This document shows positions 24,628 through 33,890 of a DNA stretch of 64,000 nucleotides, one piece after another (within the stretch, counting starts at the first letter, position 1; the number at the start of each line of letters is the position of its first letter). Made by a program: the position numbers and the translations under genes. This DNA is from Paenibacillus dokdonensis (GTDB lineage Bacteria; Bacillota; Bacilli; Paenibacillales; Paenibacillaceae). The stretch lies in contig NZ_STGQ01000003.1 in NCBI RefSeq assembly GCF_004916975.1, positions 124,001 through 188,000 on the forward strand, in the 5' to 3' direction. The notes below the pieces were generated by a model, which was not told where the DNA came from, ran no database searches, and saw only the letters and a program-made list of their open reading frames with translations.

Positions 24628-25356
24628 ATGAACATCTACACATTTAAGCAGGAGTCCGATTTTATTGCCACCGGAGCGAGCCTCATTGCAAGTCTGCTTC
24701 ACACGAAACCAAGGTCGGTGCTTGGCCTTGCGACAGGTAGTTCGCCGATTGGTATCTACAAGCGTCTGATTGAAATGAATCAGCAGGGACTTGTCAGCTT
24801 TGCCAAAGCTTCCAGCTACAATCTGGATGAATATGTAGGTCTGCCAGAGGGTCATTCCGAGAGCTACCGTTATTTTATGAACGACAAGCTCTTTAACCAT
24901 ATCGATATCAAAATGGAGAATACGCATGTACCTAACGGTAACGCCGCAGATCTCGAAACCGAATGCAGTAAGTATGATGCGATGCTGGAAGAGTATGGCC
25001 CGGTAGATCTTCAGATTCTTGGACTGGGACATAATGGACACATCGGATTTAATGAACCGGATGAAAGCCTTGTTGGCGGGACACATGTCGTTGAGCTTCA
25101 GGAAAAAACACGCACTGCAAATGCACGCTTCTTCCCTTCACTCGCTGACGTGCCAACTCAGGCCGTTACGATGGGCGTAGGAAGCATTTTGAAAGCCAAG
25201 CAGATCCTGCTGCTCGTTCGCGGAGAAGATAAGGCTGAAATCGTCAAACGGGCTTTGAAGGGGCCGATTACGTCCCAATGCCCGGCATCACTTTTGCAAT
25301 GTCACCCTAACGTTGTCGTGTTACTGGATCAAGGAGCCGGGAGGTTGTTATCATGA
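24628..25356 (+). CDS. nagB: Glucosamine-6-phosphate deaminase
   Basis: 242 residues, the usual length. Visible motifs: LGLATGSSPIGIYKRLI (phosphate binding), YNLDEYVGL with the catalytic Asp, and LGLGHNGHIGFNEP with the catalytic His. It converts glucosamine-6-phosphate to fructose-6-phosphate and ammonia in the cytoplasm. The ribosome site AAAGGAGG lies in the end of the regulator gene, and the stop overlaps the nagA start by four bases. Confidence 0.95.
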   Translation: MNIYTFKQESDFIATGASLIASLLHTKPRSVLGLATGSSPIGIYKRLIEMNQQGLVSFAKASSYNLDEYVGLPEGHSESYRYFMNDKLFNHIDIKMENTHVPNGNAADLETECSKYDAMLEEYGPVDLQILGLGHNGHIGFNEPDESLVGGTHVVELQEKTRTANARFFPSLADVPTQAVTMGVGSILKAKQILLLVRGEDKAEIVKRALKGPITSQCPASLLQCHPNVVVLLDQGAGRLLS

Positions 25357-26528
25357 GTGAAGTATCAGGCCAATTGCTGTACGGAAAGGTCGTTATTCCA
25401 GGCGGAGTGATTGAAGAAGGCGTTGTCGCCATTCAAGACGGCAGCATTGTCTATGCGGGCGAGGTTCAAAATCTGCCGGAGCGTTGGCAGGTGTTAAACC
25501 CGGAAAGCAAAAAAACAGACGGATACATCGTTCCAGGCTTCATCGACGTCCATGTGCATGGGGGCAGTGGCGAGGATTTCATGTATTCAGGCAAGGAAGA
25601 GCTTGATAAAATCACCTCATTCCACTGTTCTCAAGGGACAACAGCCATGCTTGCCACCTCGATGACCGCTCCTAAAGCATCGATTGATAAGGTGCTGAAG
25701 GAAGTCAGTGAGTACCAACAACAGGATATGCCCTACACCATCATCGAAGGCGTGCATTTGGAAGGACCTTTTATTAGTCCGAAATGGCCTGGTGCCCAAA
25801 ATCCGGAGCATATCGTCATTCCGAATGTGGAATGGATGGAAGCCTGGGAAGCTCAGTATCCTGGATTAATTAAACAAGTTACCCTGGCTCCAGAGCGCGA
25901 AGGTGCGTTGAACGCAATTGCCTGGATGGATGCGCATGGCATCAATGCCGCCCTGGGTCATACGGATGCAACTTATGAGGAAGTGGAAGCAGCGGTGGAA
26001 GCCGGTCTCCGTCAAGGCGTGCATACGTTTAATGCCATGACACCGCTCCATCACCGCAAACCGGGAACAGCCGGCGCCGTTCTTAGCGATGACCGGATTC
26101 ATGCCGAAATTATTGCCGACGGCATTCACGTACATCCGGCCTGCATTTCCATTCTCGCTAAATTAAAAACCAATGATAATCTCATTCTGATTACGGACGC
26201 AATGTCCGCTGCGGGTATGCCAGACGGCGACTATACCATTGGCGACCTGCCGGTGGAAGTCAAAGACGGGATCGCCATGCTGAAAGGTGAATCGAACAGT
26301 CTGGCCGGAAGCACACTGACCATGATCAAGGGCTTCCGCTATCTGGTTGAAACCGTAGGCTTGACCGTAGAGCATGCTTCCCGCGTTGCCAGCTATAATC
26401 CAGCCAAACGTCTTCGTATTCAAGACCGTACAGGTACGCTGGAAGCAGGTAAGCAGGCCGATGTTCTATTGCTGGATGACAGCTTGAACATTCAAGGCGT
26501 ATGGGTACGTGGACGCCAGGTATTTTAA
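25353..26528 (+). CDS. nagA: N-acetylglucosamine-6-phosphate deacetylase
   Basis: 391 residues of the amidohydrolase superfamily. The metal-binding H-x-H is in PGFIDVHVHGG, followed by HLEGPF, GHTDATYEE and the catalytic Asp in ITDAMSAAG. It removes the acetyl group from GlcNAc-6-phosphate, feeding NagB. It overlaps nagB as ATGA, so the two are coupled. Last gene of the unit, before a strong terminator. No GlcNAc transporter gene is adjacent; recycled cell-wall sugar or a transporter elsewhere would supply the substrate. Confidence 0.95.
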   Translation: MSEVSGQLLYGKVVIPGGVIEEGVVAIQDGSIVYAGEVQNLPERWQVLNPESKKTDGYIVPGFIDVHVHGGSGEDFMYSGKEELDKITSFHCSQGTTAMLATSMTAPKASIDKVLKEVSEYQQQDMPYTIIEGVHLEGPFISPKWPGAQNPEHIVIPNVEWMEAWEAQYPGLIKQVTLAPEREGALNAIAWMDAHGINAALGHTDATYEEVEAAVEAGLRQGVHTFNAMTPLHHRKPGTAGAVLSDDRIHAEIIADGIHVHPACISILAKLKTNDNLILITDAMSAAGMPDGDYTIGDLPVEVKDGIAMLKGESNSLAGSTLTMIKGFRYLVETVGLTVEHASRVASYNPAKRLRIQDRTGTLEAGKQADVLLLDDSLNIQGVWVRGRQVF

Positions 26529-26557
26529 TTCTTTCCTACACAACAATAATGATTCAT

Positions 26558-26597
26558 TAAAGACCTCTGGATTGTTCATATCTGGAGGTCTTTTTAT
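26558..26597 (+). terminator. Terminator of nagA
   Basis: AAAGACCTC...GAGGTCTTT stem followed by TTATTTTG. Confidence 0.75.
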
Positions 26598-26633
26598 TTT
26601 GATCATGGTATGTCGTAATTCTGAGTCAAAATA

Positions 26634-26670
26634 AAAAAGCAGTCGCGTTTAGGCGCGAAGGCTGCTTTTT
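26634..26670 (-). terminator. Terminator of the YhcN/YlaJ-like gene
   Basis: On the minus strand AGCAGCCTTCGCG...CGCGACTGCT forms an interrupted stem followed by TTTTTTATTT. Confidence 0.7.
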
Positions 26671-26676
26671 CATTGG

Positions 26677-27714
26677 TTACTGCATCATATGACGGCCAGC
26701 AGGCGTTTTGCCGAGTGGTGCGGACGGTGTGTTACCCATTGGAGTCACACGGTTCGTATTTGTATTGGTATTAATATTGTGATCAGTTCCAGTGTGCATC
26801 GGGAAAATACGTTCAAACATGGTTGAAAGCTCGGATACCATACCTTGAATCGGATGGCCGTTTTTCACCTCGGTTGCATAATTGCTGACCCGTTGGACAA
26901 AATCAGGATTAGCAGATACATATACATTGGTGATACTTGGATCTGCCTTTTTGATAACATCGCTGATTTTGGTTTTGATTTCTGCACTCACATTGTCCTT
27001 ATTCTCGGATAAGGTTTCATTCGTGCCAGAGGTTCCCGATGTCGTAGCATTGAATCCATTGCTCTTCGTAATGGGTTCGCCAGAGCTAGTAGTATAATTA
27101 TGCAACCGGCTTGTTCCGGTTCCCATATCCGTTCCTGTCCCTGTCCCTGTGCCATTTCCAGTCACGCCGCGCATAATGCCATAACTGCCGGTCCCCATCG
27201 TGCCGTACAAACCGCGGTTATTGGCGCTCGTTGTGCCGCTGCCAACGCTGTTATTATTAAAGCTGCTGTTGTTCATCGTTCCGAAGCTGCTGCTGCGGAA
27301 ATTGCTGTTGGTACTTTTCATACCATAGTTCCCTGTGATGCCTTTGGTTCCCATATGGCCTTTGGTACCGTCTTCCAGAGTTACGGCCACATATGCACTA
27401 TTGCCTGTATGCAGCACATTTGCGGTACGTACTTCCTTCAATGCTGCAACCTTATCTGCAAGCTCTTGGGAAGACGTCAGGTTGCTCGTGTTATGTCTTG
27501 CTCCATCCGTACTATACGTCGATAAGCGGTTTCCGTCTCTTAAGGAATTCACATTCAGGCGTCCGTTCATTCCGTTCAGCCCGCGGGCATCATGGACATT
27601 TTTGGTGCGAACATTGGTGTTGGCAGGCTCTTTCGTTGTACAACCAGCCACACCAGCCACGCTTACAAGCAGTGCAGCGGATATCGAAAGACTAATCGCT
27701 TTGGATCGCATCAT
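26677..27714 (-). CDS. YhcN/YlaJ-family sporulation lipoprotein with low-complexity insert
   Basis: 345 residues. The lipoprotein signal ends at AGVAG-C (Cys25). A conserved N-terminal part (LADKVAALKEVRTANVLHTGNSAYVAVTLEDG) and C-terminal part (VSAEIKTKISDVIKKADPSI, VYVSANPDFVQRVSNYATEV) together fit YhcN/YlaJ proteins, which are lipoproteins of the forespore inner membrane needed for normal germination or outgrowth. Between them lies about 120 residues rich in Gly, Ser, Thr and Asn (including GTGTGTGT-like runs), not usual for the family. GGAGG lies eight bases before the first ATG. Confidence 0.82.
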   Translation of the reverse strand: MMRSKAISLSISAALLVSVAGVAGCTTKEPANTNVRTKNVHDARGLNGMNGRLNVNSLRDGNRLSTYSTDGARHNTSNLTSSQELADKVAALKEVRTANVLHTGNSAYVAVTLEDGTKGHMGTKGITGNYGMKSTNSNFRSSSFGTMNNSSFNNNSVGSGTTSANNRGLYGTMGTGSYGIMRGVTGNGTGTGTGTDMGTGTSRLHNYTTSSGEPITKSNGFNATTSGTSGTNETLSENKDNVSAEIKTKISDVIKKADPSITNVYVSANPDFVQRVSNYATEVKNGHPIQGMVSELSTMFERIFPMHTGTDHNINTNTNTNRVTPMGNTPSAPLGKTPAGRHMMQ

Positions 27715-27816
27715 GAGTTCATCCTCCGTTATGAGTTTGATGTAGTAACATCATTTAGGATGACCGTGCGATCATGACGCTATGCTGAAAGGATTTGGCA
27801 TTCCGATGCCTTCATG

Positions 27817-28413
27817 TTATTCTGCAGGTGATGCAGTCTTCAACTGGTCGATTTCCTTTTCCAGCTGCTGCACATCCTTTAAAGCTACTGGATATACCAT
27901 GGATTCCCCAGCCGGAATGATCCAAAATGTCTCCGGATACGCTGGTTCGACCGCGATCTGGTACACCTTATCACCGCTGTCCGGACCACTCAAGAGAGTG
28001 ACCGTTGAATCGATGACTTCGGCTTTTAATGAAGAAGCTTTTCGTGAGGAATCCGAATCCTTGGTCAGCATCGCATTCATTTTCGAAATGATCATATCCG
28101 CATGATCAGTAGTAACCGGTTCTCCGTTCAAAGTCCATCCGCTATCCGCCACATTCTCTTCTGTACCTGACCGTTTGAGGATCCATGAAGTTCTTTTTCC
28201 ATCCCACTCAACGGAGGTCACATCCTTGTTTATCCAAACTTCAGTTTTTCCTGCTCCAGGTTGTTCCTTTGTCTCTGACGGTGAGGAAACGGTACCTTTT
28301 GGATCTGGATCCTTCGTTTGATAAGGACGGACAAAATAGGCTGCGCAGGCAATCAGAACCATACATATAACGATGATGATGGCGGGTATCCATTTTTTAT
28401 TCAAACTCTTCAT
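27817..28413 (-). CDS. Membrane-anchored protein, DUF4340-like
   Basis: 198 residues: a signal anchor (WIPAIIIVICMVLIACAAYFV, residues 8-28), a Pro/Ser/Thr linker, then an extracellular domain with VEWDGKRTSWILKRSG and WTLNGEPVTTDHADMIISKMNAM, which resembles the repeated unit of DUF4340. The start may be the ATG at 28413 or the TTG three codons later, which has better spacing from AAAGGGG. It precedes the YhcN/YlaJ-like gene on the same strand by ~100 bases. Function unknown. Confidence 0.6.
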   Translation of the reverse strand: MKSLNKKWIPAIIIVICMVLIACAAYFVRPYQTKDPDPKGTVSSPSETKEQPGAGKTEVWINKDVTSVEWDGKRTSWILKRSGTEENVADSGWTLNGEPVTTDHADMIISKMNAMLTKDSDSSRKASSLKAEVIDSTVTLLSGPDSGDKVYQIAVEPAYPETFWIIPAGESMVYPVALKDVQQLEKEIDQLKTASPAE

Positions 28414-28585
28414 CCCCTTTCCTATAGACCTATACCTCTATTAACATGTTACCCCAGTAACTGATCTTTACTACCTTCATTCCTATAATTCCTGAACTCC
28501 CCCCTGAAATAGGGAGATGCCTAATGCCAATAATTTGCCTTCCACATAGGATAGATTATAACCCATCCTTCAGGAGGTAATGACA

Positions 28586-29509
28586 TTGAATACGGTGGTG
28601 GTAACAGGCGGAGCCGGATTTATCGGGTCTCATCTTGTACAGGAACTGGTTGAATTGAAGCAGCATGTCCATATCATCGATAATCTGTCCACCGGCTCGG
28701 CTGGAAAGGTCCATCCCGCTGCTGTTCTGCATGTTGAGGATATACGGAGTCCAGCGGCTCTTCAGACAATCATCTCCTTGAAGCCGGATACGGTATTTCA
28801 TTTAGCGGCACAGGCGGATGTCCAGCAGTCGATAAGCAATCCAAGGCTGGATATGGAGATCAATGCAGGTGGAACTTTGAACATGCTGGAGGGCTGCAGG
28901 AAGGCTGGCGTCCGTAAATTCATTTTTGCTTCGACATCGGGAGTGTACGGCAATCTGGATAAGGACTTGCTGGACGAAACCGACAAGGCTATGCCTATCT
29001 CATTTTATGGCTTGTCCAAATATGCAGCTGAACATTATATCCGTCTTTATGGCCAATTGTTTGATGTCGATTGGACGGTTCTGCGCTTTGCCAACGTCTA
29101 CGGTCCCGGTCAAACCTCCAAAGGCGAAGGCGGAGTTGTTTCCATTTTCCTAAACCAGCTCCTGCAGGATAAGCCCCTTACAATTAACGGAGATGGAGAG
29201 CAGACCCGCGACTTTATTTATGTAAAAGATGTGGTTTCGGCACTTTCAGCAGCCCAAAGCTCAGACAGCCGCGATATACTTCATGTCAGCACCGGCGCAG
29301 CAACTTCCGTCAACCGGCTGGTTGCCCTGCTCAGGCAGTATCACAGCCAGGACATCACTACTCATAACCGATCCGCAAGGGCTGGAGATATCCGAAACAG
29401 CTGTCTCTCGAATGACCGGATCCGCAGCAGCCTACACTGGAAGCATCAGTTCAGCATCGAGGAAGGACTCCGGGAAACCTATCTTCATTTCATCAAACCC
29501 GTATCATGA
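28586..29509 (+). CDS. NAD-dependent sugar-nucleotide epimerase (GalE-like extended SDR)
   Basis: About 307 residues. The Rossmann motif TGGAGFIGSH is at the N-terminus, the catalytic Y-x-x-x-K is YGLSKYAAEHY near residue 147, and RFANVYGPGQ and DGEQTRDFIYVKDVV are typical of UDP-glucose 4-epimerase relatives. It probably makes UDP-galactose or UDP-GalNAc for the neighbouring transferases. AGGAGG lies two bases before an ATG (28580) and eight before the TTG at 28586; I chose the TTG. It stands on the plus strand at the border of the glycosylation region. Confidence 0.85.
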   Translation: MNTVVVTGGAGFIGSHLVQELVELKQHVHIIDNLSTGSAGKVHPAAVLHVEDIRSPAALQTIISLKPDTVFHLAAQADVQQSISNPRLDMEINAGGTLNMLEGCRKAGVRKFIFASTSGVYGNLDKDLLDETDKAMPISFYGLSKYAAEHYIRLYGQLFDVDWTVLRFANVYGPGQTSKGEGGVVSIFLNQLLQDKPLTINGDGEQTRDFIYVKDVVSALSAAQSSDSRDILHVSTGAATSVNRLVALLRQYHSQDITTHNRSARAGDIRNSCLSNDRIRSSLHWKHQFSIEEGLRETYLHFIKPVS

Positions 29510-29577
29510 ACGTCATCGAAAGTGTGTGGCCGATCCATGCATTATTTAACAACGGGTCGGCCTTTCCGTCTTACAAG

Positions 29578-29964
29578 TCATTCCGGAGAAAATACGCTTC
29601 CCTCCAAAGCATACGCGACGAGACGCGCTTTCTGTTCGCTGGAGCGTACGGTTAAATAGAAATGACGCATGCTGCTGTCTGCGACCAGTGTGTGACTTTC
29701 TCTCGTGCGGGCCTTGGCAAAGCAGGTTTCCAGTGTCCAGTACACGGCAGGTCCATCAGGCATATCCCTTCTCAAAAAGAACTCAAGCTCCCCGAGATCA
29801 CACATCGGTTTTAACCAGGATGCATCAATGGCCAGAACGACCCGATCTCCTTCAGAAATCCCTTCCAGCGTAACGGAGGTCAGTACAATCTCATCAGCCC
29901 CTACTACAAACGAGTCAAATGAACCCGCCCCGGCTTCCTGCCTGGTTTTATACTTGAGTGTCAT
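29578..29964 (-). CDS. Hypothetical protein of the glycosylation region
   Basis: 128 residues, soluble, beta-rich by composition (FDSFVVGADEIVLTSVTLEG, FYLTVRSSEQKARLVAYAL). No family recognised. GGGGAG lies nine bases before the ATG at 29964; the frame is open further upstream but that part has no ribosome site and would run towards the preceding gene. It starts 14 bases after the GT4 gene, so it is likely co-transcribed. Its size and fold class are similar to the protein at 31059-31394, which flanks the same transferase. Confidence 0.6.
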   Translation of the reverse strand: MTLKYKTRQEAGAGSFDSFVVGADEIVLTSVTLEGISEGDRVVLAIDASWLKPMCDLGELEFFLRRDMPDGPAVYWTLETCFAKARTRESHTLVADSSMRHFYLTVRSSEQKARLVAYALEGSVFSPE

Positions 29965-29978
29965 CGTCACCATCTCCC

Positions 29979-31040
29979 CTATATTTGATTCAGCATGCTT
30001 ATGAAGCTTAAACAATATAAATGAGGATTGAACTCGGTTTGCAGCAGCCTGAGAGCGTTGTTCCGGATGTTTTCCCTGCGTTCGGTATTGATCATCAAAT
30101 CCAGTGCTTCCTGTACCGCCTGCGCGATATTGCCAAGTGTATAGCTCTTGCCGGTGGCGTTATGACGGATAAATAATGCCACTCCATCTGAATTCGTAGC
30201 GAGTACCGGACATCGGCAGCTCATGGCCTCCAGGACGGATAAAGGGCCTCCTTCCACCTTGGACGTGGAACACATGAGCCCGCCCGAATCGCCAATAGAC
30301 GAAAAAAAATTCTGCATCTGGACATTGGCCACATTCGAACGAAGAGTCAGGCGCGGACGGAGCCCCAGATTATGGACCATCTGCTCAAACAGCTCGCGTT
30401 CATGGGGATCGGACAGATTGGGATCCTCAAACATCCACAGGCTCACATCAGGAATGTAGTAGGAGAGCTGATGTCCGATATGGAGAAATTCCCTCCAGTT
30501 TTTATTATCCTCCATCCGCCCAAGCCAGGCGATAATCGGGTGCTCCGGTTTGACAGCCGGCCGATACGTAAAAGCTTCGGAATCAAAGCAGTTTGGAAAA
30601 TGAAACTGGGGAATATGGGGAAACAATTCCTGGAACAATGCGGCTATATGCGGTGTGCAGGGATTAAGTAATGCATCGGCATATCTGTTCACATAAGGCA
30701 GTGCTTCAATCAGCTGCTTTCTGGCATTTTCCTTTGCACCATAGCCTTGAATTTCCAGCACCAGCTTACCTGTATAGCCAAGTTCTCTGAATCTCGGAAA
30801 ACTGGTATGGTCCGTTGTAACCACGATCACATCATAGTTTCCGGAAGTCAGTATGCCGCGAATTTCATCATCGTTATTGGTGATATACATCGGAACTTCA
30901 TCATTGTTTTGCACTCCCGCCCCCCAAAAGTAATAGAGGCAGGAAGCATGAATTCCATATTTTTTCAGAGCCTTGCACCGCAGCCGGTTCAGCGTATCCA
31001 TACCGCCGCTAGGCACATAGAACACAAACAATACATTCAT
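29979..31040 (-). CDS. Glycosyltransferase, GT4-like (GT-B fold)
   Basis: 353 residues. The C-terminal domain has the GT4 pattern IIAWLGRMEDNKN (near residue 180) and the donor-binding segment STSKVEGGPLSVLEAMSCRCPVLATN (near residue 275), with the E-x7-E arrangement. The N-terminal domain begins MNVLFVFYVPSGGMDTLNRLR, an acceptor-side glycine motif. A retaining sugar transferase, cytoplasmic, acceptor unknown. Strong GGGGGAGG site. Second gene of a three-gene unit (31394 to 29578). Confidence 0.82.
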   Translation of the reverse strand: MNVLFVFYVPSGGMDTLNRLRCKALKKYGIHASCLYYFWGAGVQNNDEVPMYITNNDDEIRGILTSGNYDVIVVTTDHTSFPRFRELGYTGKLVLEIQGYGAKENARKQLIEALPYVNRYADALLNPCTPHIAALFQELFPHIPQFHFPNCFDSEAFTYRPAVKPEHPIIAWLGRMEDNKNWREFLHIGHQLSYYIPDVSLWMFEDPNLSDPHERELFEQMVHNLGLRPRLTLRSNVANVQMQNFFSSIGDSGGLMCSTSKVEGGPLSVLEAMSCRCPVLATNSDGVALFIRHNATGKSYTLGNIAQAVQEALDLMINTERRENIRNNALRLLQTEFNPHLYCLSFISMLNQI

Positions 31041-31058
31041 GTCATATCCCTCCCCCGT

Positions 31059-31394
31059 TTATAACGTACGGATGGTATCCTCCTGTGTATATAAAGCAAT
31101 CAAATTGCCATGATCGCGGACTCTTACGGTTGCCCAGGTATGGTCGTAATGGTTCACATTCGTTACCAGTACAAGCTGAAAAGGCAGATATCCCGTCAAA
31201 ATATGATATAGGTGTACGGTACTGCCCGGACTTACATGAATTAGCTGTACATAAAAAAGCCCCTGATTGCCATAGCCGTGAACGAGCATCTCAAAACCTT
31301 CACTTCCGCCGTTGGTTACCTCAATATCACAGGATTCAATATAACGGCAATCAATTTGGGAAAAGGGCGCTGCTTCGAGTCGTAATATGGACAT
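31059..31394 (-). CDS. Hypothetical small protein of the glycosylation region
   Basis: 111 residues, no signal or membrane segment, beta-rich (MLVHGYGNQGLFYVQLIHVS, FQLVLVTNVNHYDHTWATVRVRDHGN). I do not recognise it. The ATG at 31394 has AGGAGG seven bases upstream, which decides against the longer open frame. It is the first gene of the unit and has a sigma-K-like promoter ahead. The short stand-alone beta domain and the neighbourhood suggest a structural or accessory role at the spore surface, but nothing proves it. Confidence 0.6.
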   Translation of the reverse strand: MSILRLEAAPFSQIDCRYIESCDIEVTNGGSEGFEMLVHGYGNQGLFYVQLIHVSPGSTVHLYHILTGYLPFQLVLVTNVNHYDHTWATVRVRDHGNLIALYTQEDTIRTL

Positions 31395-31424
31395 AACCCA
31401 TCCTCCTGAAATCAAGTCATATCC

Positions 31425-31451
31425 CATCGTATGATTTTCCCGGCCAATGGT
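31425..31451 (-). promoter_or_regulatory. Candidate sigma-K promoter
   Basis: On the minus strand AC (31450-31451), 16 bases, CATACGATG (31425-31433), 31 bases before the start of the gene at 31059-31394. Confidence 0.4.
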
Positions 31452-31584
31452 ACGGGCGTATGGCTTTAGCCGCTTACCTAAATATCAGACAGGAGTAAAC
31501 GAGCATACAGGCGAACTTGGAGCAAAGTGCATTTACTATAGAGTGAAGCATTCAAAATTTGCCTATGAAAGGAAGGGCTCAAAC

Positions 31585-32214
31585 ATGCGGATAGCTGATC
31601 TCAAAGGGACCTACGATGCCATTTTCAGCCTTGGAGATTTATGTCTGGCTTCAATGCAGCTTGAGAAGTTCGATCTGCGCCCCTACGCCGGACCGCTTGA
31701 TTGGATGGCTACTCACAATTTGGCTGACGTGAATCGCCTGCTCCGGAACCATTTCGCCAATTTTATGGAGTACAACAATCTGGTCGTTGAAAAACGGATC
31801 AGTGACCAGCTTTATCTGGTCAGAGAAACCAACTATGATTTCCTCTCGAATCATGACTTTTTTACGCACAACAACTTTCCTCCCTATCTCGCCGCATACC
31901 CGGAAGTAAAGGCAAAATATGACCGCCGTGTACAGCGCTTTATGGAGAAAATGGCTTACAGCCCCAACATCCTTTTTATCCGGACCGAAGGGTCCTTTGA
32001 GCATGCACAGGAGCTTCAGACCGTCTTATCCGGCCTAGTAGCACATGATTTCAAAGTCCTGCTTATCAATCACACCGCCGTCCCCAACGTGGTGGAGACA
32101 GACTGGCCGCTTGAAAAGATTTGCTCTATTCAATTGCCCAACGACGAGAAATGGGATGGTAACGATCATCTCTGGGCAGACATCTTTAACGGGATTCATC
32201 TAAACGAAGATTAA
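31585..32214 (+). CDS. DUF1796 papain-like cysteine peptidase family protein
   Basis: 209 residues of the DUF1796 family. The N-terminal motif YDAIFSLGDLCLASMQLEKF holds the Cys expected of a papain-like fold, then LRPYAGPLDWM; a His in the C-terminal part (NDHLWADIF or LINHTAVP) could complete the site. The family is frequent in polysaccharide and surface-glycan loci, and activity has not been shown to my knowledge. AAGGAAGG precedes the ATG at 31585; the frame is open ~46 codons upstream without a ribosome site. It is divergent from the three-gene GT4 unit. Confidence 0.75.
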   Translation: MRIADLKGTYDAIFSLGDLCLASMQLEKFDLRPYAGPLDWMATHNLADVNRLLRNHFANFMEYNNLVVEKRISDQLYLVRETNYDFLSNHDFFTHNNFPPYLAAYPEVKAKYDRRVQRFMEKMAYSPNILFIRTEGSFEHAQELQTVLSGLVAHDFKVLLINHTAVPNVVETDWPLEKICSIQLPNDEKWDGNDHLWADIFNGIHLNED

Positions 32215-32220
32215 CTTAAC

Positions 32221-32274
32221 CAAAGGGGCCAGCCCATAAAGCAGATATCCTGCTTACAGGCAGCCCCTTTTTTT
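32221..32274 (+). terminator. Terminator of the DUF1796 gene
   Basis: AAAGGGGC...GCCCCTTTTTTT, with a smaller AGCAG...CTGCT hairpin inside, directly after the stop. Confidence 0.65.
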
Positions 32275-32285
32275 CACGAATATGA

Positions 32286-32453
32286 TCAATCAAAGGCCAA
32301 AACTTCCATATCGGGAAGGGTATAATTCCGGGGTAATTGTTCAAAAATCCGGTTCCAAACTGCATAGTCCACCAGTACATCGATATGTGATGACTGCACC
32401 GCAAAGATCCGGTTATACAAATCGCCGATGACCATATATGGATCTCCTGGCAT
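32286..32453 (-). CDS. Hypothetical 55-residue protein
   Basis: Reads MPGDPYMVIGDLYNRIFAV, then QSSHIDVLVDYAVWNRIFE, and ends LPDMEVLAFD. GGGAGG lies seven bases before the ATG. The sequence looks like real soluble protein (amphipathic, several aromatic residues, no odd composition), and it fills an otherwise empty interval upstream of the terminator of the convergent DUF1796 gene. It follows the GT4 start region on the opposite side of the divergent pair; no family recognised. Confidence 0.5.
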   Translation of the reverse strand: MPGDPYMVIGDLYNRIFAVQSSHIDVLVDYAVWNRIFEQLPRNYTLPDMEVLAFD

Positions 32454-32497
32454 GGCTCATCCTCCCTTCATCTCTCATGCTCATGTAAAATCTAGAT

Positions 32498-33718
32498 TTA
32501 TAGGCTTGAAGCCGCCCTTTCGTACGCATTCAGCAGCCTTGCAATCATTTGATCCATGGACCAGTGCTTCTTAGCCCACTTAGCTGCATTTTTCCCCATC
32601 TTACGTCGGTATTTATCGTTTTCGAGGAGCATATTGAGATGCTGCGCAAGTGTCAACGGATCCTTTACCGGCGAGATCAATCCCGTTACGCCATGCTCAA
32701 CCATCTCTGGCAGCCCTCCGGCATTCGAGACACATGCAGGCAGTCCGGCTATCTGCGCCTCCATGACCGAGAATGGCTGATTATCCTGGATACAGGAATG
32801 CACAAAAATATCAGATTGCATCAGCAATGCCGGGATATCACGCCGTTCACCCATGAAAATCACATCATCCAGCAAGGAAAGGCCTGCTGTCTGCTGCTGC
32901 AGTTCTTCACGCTTTTCCCCTTCTCCCACAATCCAGCATACCCAGTCATTCCGCATATATTTCAGCATCCCAAGCGCGGAAATCAGCACGTCGATCCCTT
33001 TAACAAAGGCAAGCCTCGCAGGGAAAATGATGACCTTCTTACCTGGCGGCTTTTGCACATCGGTTCCCAACTGCGCGCTTTGCCAGAACGGGATGGTATT
33101 AAGTCCGTACTGAAAAACCTCAATCCGCTGCTCCTGCACGCCGAAATCATGCACGAGCTCATGTTTCTGCCACTCGGTGGAAGTGATCGTTAGCTGTCCT
33201 GAAGAAGCGCCATAATATTCTATCGAGTTAAAATATTTCCATGCGGGCGAATGCTCCTGAACCCCAAGCTGCGGATTCAGCCGAAAGTGATTATGCAGCT
33301 CACCACTGACGGAACCATGAACCTGAACGACCAGCGGGACATGCGCAGGCTTCACACGGTTCAGGGCTCTTGCCGCAAAAATATCCTGTGTATGAATAAC
33401 ATCATATTGCCCCAGACCAAAATAGGCAGCTGACAGCTCCATATTGTAGCGGTCTTCTTCATAGAAATTGATTATCGGATCACGATGCAGAAGCGGGGTA
33501 TGGGCTGCCGACAGCTTTGCAGATAATAAAGGCCGCAGGGCCGCCTTGTGCAGTTCCTGGCCTCGGTTGATGATATGGAATTTCGAGTAGTCCGGGCTGT
33601 TGCCGAGCAGATCAACCTGATGTCCCATCGCTTCGAGCCGTTCCTGAATCTGCAGCATATATTTCCATACGCCGCCGACATGGGGAATCAGCCAGTAGGT
33701 TGCCAGTAATATCTTCAT
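32498..33718 (-). CDS. Glycosyltransferase, GT4-like
   Basis: 406 residues, GT-B fold. N-terminal glycine motif in WLIPHVGGVWKYMLQIQERL; middle VIIFPARLAFVKGIDVLISAL; donor site HSCIQDNQPFSVMEAQIAGLPACVSNAGGLPEMVEHGVTG (read as short pieces, near residues 300-340). Retaining transferase that would add a sugar from a nucleotide donor in the cytoplasm. ATG at 33718 with AAAGGAGAAGGC before it; the 22-codon upstream extension (MSANDGLPLMN) lacks a ribosome site. Stands as a single gene or with the small gene at 32286-32453. Confidence 0.82.
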   Translation of the reverse strand: MKILLATYWLIPHVGGVWKYMLQIQERLEAMGHQVDLLGNSPDYSKFHIINRGQELHKAALRPLLSAKLSAAHTPLLHRDPIINFYEEDRYNMELSAAYFGLGQYDVIHTQDIFAARALNRVKPAHVPLVVQVHGSVSGELHNHFRLNPQLGVQEHSPAWKYFNSIEYYGASSGQLTITSTEWQKHELVHDFGVQEQRIEVFQYGLNTIPFWQSAQLGTDVQKPPGKKVIIFPARLAFVKGIDVLISALGMLKYMRNDWVCWIVGEGEKREELQQQTAGLSLLDDVIFMGERRDIPALLMQSDIFVHSCIQDNQPFSVMEAQIAGLPACVSNAGGLPEMVEHGVTGLISPVKDPLTLAQHLNMLLENDKYRRKMGKNAAKWAKKHWSMDQMIARLLNAYERAASSL

Positions 33719-33890
33719 GCCTTCTCCTTTCCATGGGTCCGGCAGGGCCGGATTCATTAAGGGTAATCCATCATTAGCGGACAATATACTATATTGATAA
33801 AAATTCAGTTACGACCCGACTCTTGAACCCATCAACCATAAAAAAACCATCTATCGACTATCCTCCGCTGGTCTAATATACATAAAAATT

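Noticed and set aside
32216..32404. 62-codon minus-strand frame in the gap after the DUF1796 gene
   Set aside because: It lies in a different frame from the 55-codon gene at 32286-32453, which has the ribosome site and a more protein-like sequence.
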